In this document: positions 60,038-64,000 of the stretch, piece by piece | Position numbering within the stretch: the stretch's first letter is position 1 | Layout of the letters: each line of letters starts with the position of its first letter | Source of the DNA: Sphingomonas sp. TREG-RG-20F-R18-01 | Lineage (GTDB): Bacteria > Pseudomonadota > Alphaproteobacteria > Sphingomonadales > Sphingomonadaceae | Direction of reading: 5' to 3' | Length of the DNA: 64,000 nt | Assembly: GCF_022662475.1 (NCBI RefSeq) | Contig: NZ_JAKNQQ010000001.1 | Location: 806,001 to 870,000, forward strand | The notes under the pieces: model-generated | Told to the model about the DNA's origin: nothing | The model's database searches: none | Seen by the model: only the letters and a program-made list of their open reading frames with translations | Made by a program: the position numbers and the translations under genes

Positions 60038-61128
60038 TCCGCGCCCTGTTCCCGTCGCGAACCATCGCCATCTATATGGGACGCATGTTCCTGATCCGGA
60101 CCTTCGCGGTACTGGCGATGCTCGTCCTTATTCTCCAGGCGCTCGACCTGCTCAGTGAATCGGGCCACATCCTTGCGCATCCCGGCAACGGCGAACCGCA
60201 AGTGTGGCAGTATCTGACACTGCGGATCCCGGAGATCATTGCGCAATTCCTGCCCTTCTCGGTGTTGCTTGGTACGATCATCACCCTGTCCACGCTCAAC
60301 CAGAACAGTGAGGTCATCGCGCTGAAGGCGTCCGGCCTGTCGGCGCACCAGGTGCTGGCGCCGCTGTTGATCACCAGCCTCGGCGTTGCCCTCATCTCGT
60401 TCACGTTCAATGACCGGGTCGTCAGCCGTGCCACCGCAACGCTCGATGCCTGGCAGAAGGTCGAATACGGTCCGATGCCGATCGATCGCGGCGACCGGAC
60501 CAACGTCTGGGTGCGCGATGGTGACGATCTGATCCAGGTCGAGCGCGTACGCGGCATGGGCGACCACGCCAAGCTGACCAACGTCACGCTGTTCGACCGC
60601 ACCAACGGGTCCCTCGTTGCGATCGTTACCGGTCAGAATGGCGTGCGCGACGGCCATGGCTGGAAACTTACGCCAGCGACGCGATTCGATGTTGCGACTG
60701 GCAAAAAGACACAACTTCCGGCCATCGTCATCGGGCAGTCTGTCCGCCCCGATCAGTTCACTTTGGCGACGATCGACGCGGGCGGCTTGTCGTTCGGTGC
60801 ATTGCGATCCGCGATCGCGGATCTGGGTGCGGGCGGGCGTCCGACCAAGGCCCTCGAAGGTGCGATGTGGCATAAATTGTCGGCGCCGTTGTCGTCGATC
60901 CTCATGCCGCTACTGGGTGCCGTCGCCGCCTTTGGCCTGGCACGATCGGGCAAGCTGTTTGTCCGCGCCGTGATCGGGATGATGCTGGGATTTCTCTATT
61001 TCGTCGCCGACAACTTCGCGCTCGCGATGGGTAACATCGGCGCGTATCCGCCGTTCCTGGCAGCTTGGGCGCCGTTCCTGCTGTTCTTCATGATCGGCGA
61101 AGCGGTGTTGATCCGAACCGAGGAATGA
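60034..61128 (+). CDS. lptG: LptG-family lipid export permease
   Basis: The 364-residue partner of LptF has three N-terminal helices with 'LPFSVLLGTIITLSTLNQNSE' (split) and 'EVIALKASGLSAHQVL', a periplasmic beta-domain with 'KVEYGPMPIDRGDRTNVWV', and three C-terminal helices. 'HKLSAPLSSILMPLLGAVAAF' is typical of LptG. It overlaps lptF (ATGA). Whether this is the main housekeeping pair or a sphingolipid-specific copy cannot be decided from one window. Confidence 0.88.
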   Translation: MIRALFPSRTIAIYMGRMFLIRTFAVLAMLVLILQALDLLSESGHILAHPGNGEPQVWQYLTLRIPEIIAQFLPFSVLLGTIITLSTLNQNSEVIALKASGLSAHQVLAPLLITSLGVALISFTFNDRVVSRATATLDAWQKVEYGPMPIDRGDRTNVWVRDGDDLIQVERVRGMGDHAKLTNVTLFDRTNGSLVAIVTGQNGVRDGHGWKLTPATRFDVATGKKTQLPAIVIGQSVRPDQFTLATIDAGGLSFGALRSAIADLGAGGRPTKALEGAMWHKLSAPLSSILMPLLGAVAAFGLARSGKLFVRAVIGMMLGFLYFVADNFALAMGNIGAYPPFLAAWAPFLLFFMIGEAVLIRTEE

Positions 61129-61355
61129 CGGGGGTCAGACGGCTGAACCCGCAACCCGTAGCGTTGCTGACGCGGCACCGGCTTCACGCTCACATGCTGC
61201 CCGGCACCAAGGACAGGCGACGTAGCCCCCGGACCGTTTATGGAACGGTAGACGATAGCCGAACCGTTCGTCCGACGTCTGGTCGAACCGTTGCTACGGG
61301 CACTCTGCCAAGATCCCGGACCGCTCCCGGCACCCGTCGGATGCCGTGCGCGACC

Positions 61356-62471
61356 CTAGCGGGCGCGGACCATCGTGCTGCGCACCAGCCGGGCAACCAG
61401 GCCAGGAAGCCCCGCATAGTTCGATTTGTGATACGGCGAGTCCGGTGCGAGCGTCGCGACCAGGCGCCGATGCGCCTCGTTGAGGGCATGATACGGAACG
61501 CTCGGCAGCAGGTGATGCAGCGCGTGATAGCGCAGGCCCACGGGTGCCCAAAGCACCGGCAGAAGCGCAGGCGGCGGCACGTTGACGGTATCTAGATACT
61601 GCGCCGTGACCGTCATCGTTTCCCCGTCGTTGTCCCAAAGATGCGCGACCAGAGTCCGCACCTGGTTCAGGACATAGACGCCGGAGGCAACGCCAAGCGC
61701 AATCGCGAACATGTGCAACGGGAACACGCCGGCCACTACCGAAGCGATCAGTCCGATTGCCCATACGCTGCACGCGCCCTCGAGCCAGCGCCATTGCGCC
61801 GCCACTTCGCCTTCGGGCATGCGCCGACGGAACTGCGGATTGATCGACAATGACGAAAAGCGCGAGACCAGCAGGGTCCGCATGCCGGGCACCACCAGCG
61901 ACAGCGGCGTCAGCACCGCATAGCGGAACAGCAAGGCCATCGGCGCGAGGATCGAGGACACCAGGAACAACGGCAGGGTCCACGGCTTCATATGCGCCAG
62001 CGGCAGATACTCGGGATCTTCCGCTGTCCCATACCGCGTCTTGGCGTGGTGGAGGTTGTGCACGCCTTCATACATGAAGGACGGCACCAGCAGCGGAACG
62101 CCGACCACCGTATTGAAGCCCAACCGGAACCCGGGCACCGCGCTATGCTTCATGTGCGACACTTCGTGGATGAACATACCCGCCCGATACAGGCCGAGAA
62201 TCGCCACCCCCGCCGCAACCAGGGCCCAGCCAACCGACCCGATCGTCATTGCGACGACGAGGCCCGCATACCCCACCGCAGCCGAAGCCAGCAGGTCGGT
62301 CCAGTAGATAGCGGGCTTGGGGGCATTCAGGTCGCGCGTAAGCTCGACCACCGCCCGCAGCATCGCCTTGTCGTCGGTAATGGCCGACAACGGCACGCGC
62401 GAAGGCGGCGTCGTGCGCTCATCGGCGCGGCGGTCGAAGGTCAGCATCGTTGTCGTCATGGAGGTAGCCAT
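61356..62471 (-). CDS. Membrane fatty acid desaturase family protein
   Basis: The 371-residue membrane protein has the three histidine boxes of integral diiron desaturases/hydroxylases: 'HEVSHMKH' (His102-109), 'HNLHH' (138-142) and 'YHALHH' (His316-320). It has about four to six membrane helices. It inserts a double bond or hydroxyl into a lipid-bound chain. Its place between lptG and the ceramide synthase-like gene suggests it may act on the sphingoid base or the amide-linked fatty acid. ATGs at 62471 and 62459 are both possible starts; neither has a clear ribosome binding site. Confidence 0.85.
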   Translation of the reverse strand: MATSMTTTMLTFDRRADERTTPPSRVPLSAITDDKAMLRAVVELTRDLNAPKPAIYWTDLLASAAVGYAGLVVAMTIGSVGWALVAAGVAILGLYRAGMFIHEVSHMKHSAVPGFRLGFNTVVGVPLLVPSFMYEGVHNLHHAKTRYGTAEDPEYLPLAHMKPWTLPLFLVSSILAPMALLFRYAVLTPLSLVVPGMRTLLVSRFSSLSINPQFRRRMPEGEVAAQWRWLEGACSVWAIGLIASVVAGVFPLHMFAIALGVASGVYVLNQVRTLVAHLWDNDGETMTVTAQYLDTVNVPPPALLPVLWAPVGLRYHALHHLLPSVPYHALNEAHRRLVATLAPDSPYHKSNYAGLPGLVARLVRSTMVRAR

Positions 62472-62582
62472 TGCAGGAAGATAGTGGCTAGATCTTGGCA
62501 AAAACAGGGGTCCAAGCCGTATCGGCCATGCAACGACTTGACTTAGCGTACCGGGCGCGGGAGGGCGCATGCTTTCAGCAAG

Positions 62583-63752
62583 GTGACTTATCCCGTGACC
62601 AGTGCTTCCATCGCCATTCGCCCGATCGCCAGCAAGGCTGATCGGAAGCAGTTCGTCGATCTCCCGTTCCGACTGTATAAGGACGATCCCAACTGGGTGC
62701 CGCCGCTGAAAGGCGAAGCGCTCGGCCTGATCACGCCCGAAAAAAACGGCTGGTTCAGCCATGCCAAGGCGCAGCTGTTTCTCGCCGAACGCGGCGGCAA
62801 GGTCGTCGGGCGGGTCGCCGCGCACATCGACACGCTCGCGCTGACCATGAATCCCGCTCAGGGCTTCGGCCCGGGGTGCGGGCAGTTCGGCCTGCTCGAT
62901 GCCGAGGATGGCATCGTCGCCAACGCGTTAATTGCTGCTGCCGAAGGCTGGTTGCGGCATCAAGGCATGAACCGCGTGCTCGGACCGATCAGCATGTCGG
63001 TATGGGAGGAGCCCGGACTCCTCGTCGACGGATATGATCACCCCCCGACGATCATGATGGGCCACGCCAAGCCCGAATATCGCGACTGGATCGAGAATGC
63101 CGGGTACACGCGGGTCAAGGAATTGCTTACCTACGAACTCGACATCACGCTTCCCTTCCCGCCGCTGCTGCAACGGATCATCGCTTCGGGCGAAAAGAAC
63201 CCGCGGATCCGCATCCGCGAGGTCGACAAGACCAAGTTCGACGAAGAAGCGGCGATCATCCTCGCCATTCTGAACGACGCCTGGTCCGACAATTGGGGCT
63301 TCGTTCCGCTGACGGAGCCGGAGATCAAGGACGTTGGCGTCAAGCTCAAGCCCATCGTCTTCAACGACCTGATCCGGATCGCCGAAGTGGACGGACGGCC
63401 GGTCGCGTTCATGATCACTTTGCCCGACCTGAACGAGGCGATCGCCCCGCTGAACGGCAATCTGCTGCCGTTCGGCTGGGCCAAACTGCTGCTGTGGTTG
63501 CGTAAGCCCAAGGTCAAGACGATGCGCGTGCCGTTGATGGGCGTGCTCAAGGAGTTGCAGTCGTCCCGCATGGCGAGCCAGCTCGCCTTCATGATGATCG
63601 AATATATCAAGCGCGCCTCGGTCGCCAATTACGGCGCGACCCGCGGCGAGATCGGCTGGATTCTCGAGGACAATCAGGGAATGCGCTCGATCGCCGATGC
63701 CATCGGGTGCCATGTGAACAAGCGGTACTGGATCTACGAAAAGGCGCTGTAG
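62583..63752 (+). CDS. GNAT-fold acyltransferase, likely bacterial ceramide synthase
   Basis: This 389-residue soluble protein is much longer than ordinary GNATs. It has 'DLPFRLYKDDPNWVPPL' near the N-terminus, 'GRVAAHID', 'LGPISMSVWEEPGLLVDG' and a C-terminal 'GEIGWILEDNQGMRSIADAIG' (split). This is the family of the Caulobacter bacterial ceramide synthase (bCerS), which N-acylates 3-oxosphinganine. Location beside spt/acp/cerR-like genes supports that. The GTG at 62583 follows AGCAAGG; another GTG four codons later is possible. Older annotations call this family dATP pyrophosphohydrolase, which the motifs do not support. Confidence 0.78.
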   Translation: MTYPVTSASIAIRPIASKADRKQFVDLPFRLYKDDPNWVPPLKGEALGLITPEKNGWFSHAKAQLFLAERGGKVVGRVAAHIDTLALTMNPAQGFGPGCGQFGLLDAEDGIVANALIAAAEGWLRHQGMNRVLGPISMSVWEEPGLLVDGYDHPPTIMMGHAKPEYRDWIENAGYTRVKELLTYELDITLPFPPLLQRIIASGEKNPRIRIREVDKTKFDEEAAIILAILNDAWSDNWGFVPLTEPEIKDVGVKLKPIVFNDLIRIAEVDGRPVAFMITLPDLNEAIAPLNGNLLPFGWAKLLLWLRKPKVKTMRVPLMGVLKELQSSRMASQLAFMMIEYIKRASVANYGATRGEIGWILEDNQGMRSIADAIGCHVNKRYWIYEKAL

Positions 63753-63802
63753 CGCCTTCGGGGCGGCGGGCTTGCGGCGGACGGGCCGCAAGCCCCCTCC
63801 GC

Positions 63803-64000
63803 TCATTTGGCAGTCGGGTCGAAGCCTTCCGCAAGCCACTGCGCGCGTGTTTTGCATGTCCGATACACGATATGCGACCCGGTCGGGGTATCGACGATGC
63901 AATAGCGCTGAGGGTTGGAGGCATCCGCCGTCTGGGACGACGCGTTCGACGACACGGCGGTCGGCGCGGCCGCTCCGCCATCGGGCTTGGCGTGATCGCG
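63803..64000 (-). CDS. Small secreted cysteine-containing protein, N-terminus cut by window edge
   Basis: The frame enters from the right edge and ends at 63803, giving 65 residues. It starts in a Ser/Ala/Thr-rich linker ('AAAPTAVSSNASSQTADAS') and ends with a compact module 'RYCIVDTPTGSHIVYRTCKT' then 'RAQWLAEGFDP'. The two cysteines could form a disulphide. This module is common in small exported proteins of sphingomonads, of unknown function. A signal peptide would lie beyond the window. Confidence 0.65.
   Translation of the reverse strand, partial: RDHAKPDGGAAAPTAVSSNASSQTADASNPQRYCIVDTPTGSHIVYRTCKTRAQWLAEGFDPTAK

Overview
The window is high-GC alphaproteobacterial DNA, most likely from a sphingomonad (Sphingomonas or a close relative). 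The main evidence is a complete set of hopanoid genes plus a sphingolipid block (serine palmitoyltransferase, its dedicated acyl carrier protein, a ceramide reductase-like SDR, a ceramide synthase-like acyltransferase). The DNA is dense, with many ATGA/GTGA/TTGA gene overlaps and several GTG or TTG starts. No phage, insertion sequence, CRISPR array or rRNA is visible.

Bases 1-9,510 hold the tail of a GH42-like glycosidase, a PPP-type phosphatase, and a block of small stress or envelope proteins (GlsB, a 17M-like protein, a PepSY-like protein, a low-affinity iron permease-like protein, CsbD, a PhnA-like membrane protein, a CsbD/ElaB hybrid). Two paralogous PAS-PAS-PAS-LuxR regulators sit in this block. 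Bases 9,574-15,710 are a minus-strand operon DUF4129-DUF4350-MoxR-DUF58-SpoIIM-RDD.

Bases 15,846-40,076 are dominated by hopanoid metabolism: hpnN, mlaA-like and hpnM (transport); ispH and hpnH (plus strand); hpnA-B-C-D-E-shc-G (minus strand); hpnI-J-K with a 65-residue protein and a ferritin-like protein (plus strand); and hpnL. Together they cover squalene synthesis from farnesyl diphosphate, cyclisation, adenosylation, removal of adenine, glucosamine addition and cyclitol ether formation, and lipid trafficking. Three genes of the minus-strand operon (hpnB, shc, hpnG) contain palindromic repeat elements that stay in frame. Two further copies and a duplicated piece of hpnB lie between hpnA and hpnB. 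This is the most unusual feature of the window.

Bases 40,197-53,068 are mixed housekeeping: ModE-like regulator and molbindin, NAD synthetase, tRNA-Ser(CGA), hspQ, a TonB-dependent receptor, rplU-rpmA, a GNAT protein, a membrane-bound hydrolase with a divergent TetR regulator, obg and a Uma2 nuclease. Bases 53,123-63,752 hold proB, then the sphingolipid genes (cerR-like, acp, spt), a CHASE3-type hybrid histidine kinase, an LptF/LptG pair, a fatty acid desaturase and the ceramide synthase-like gene. The right edge cuts a small secreted protein gene.
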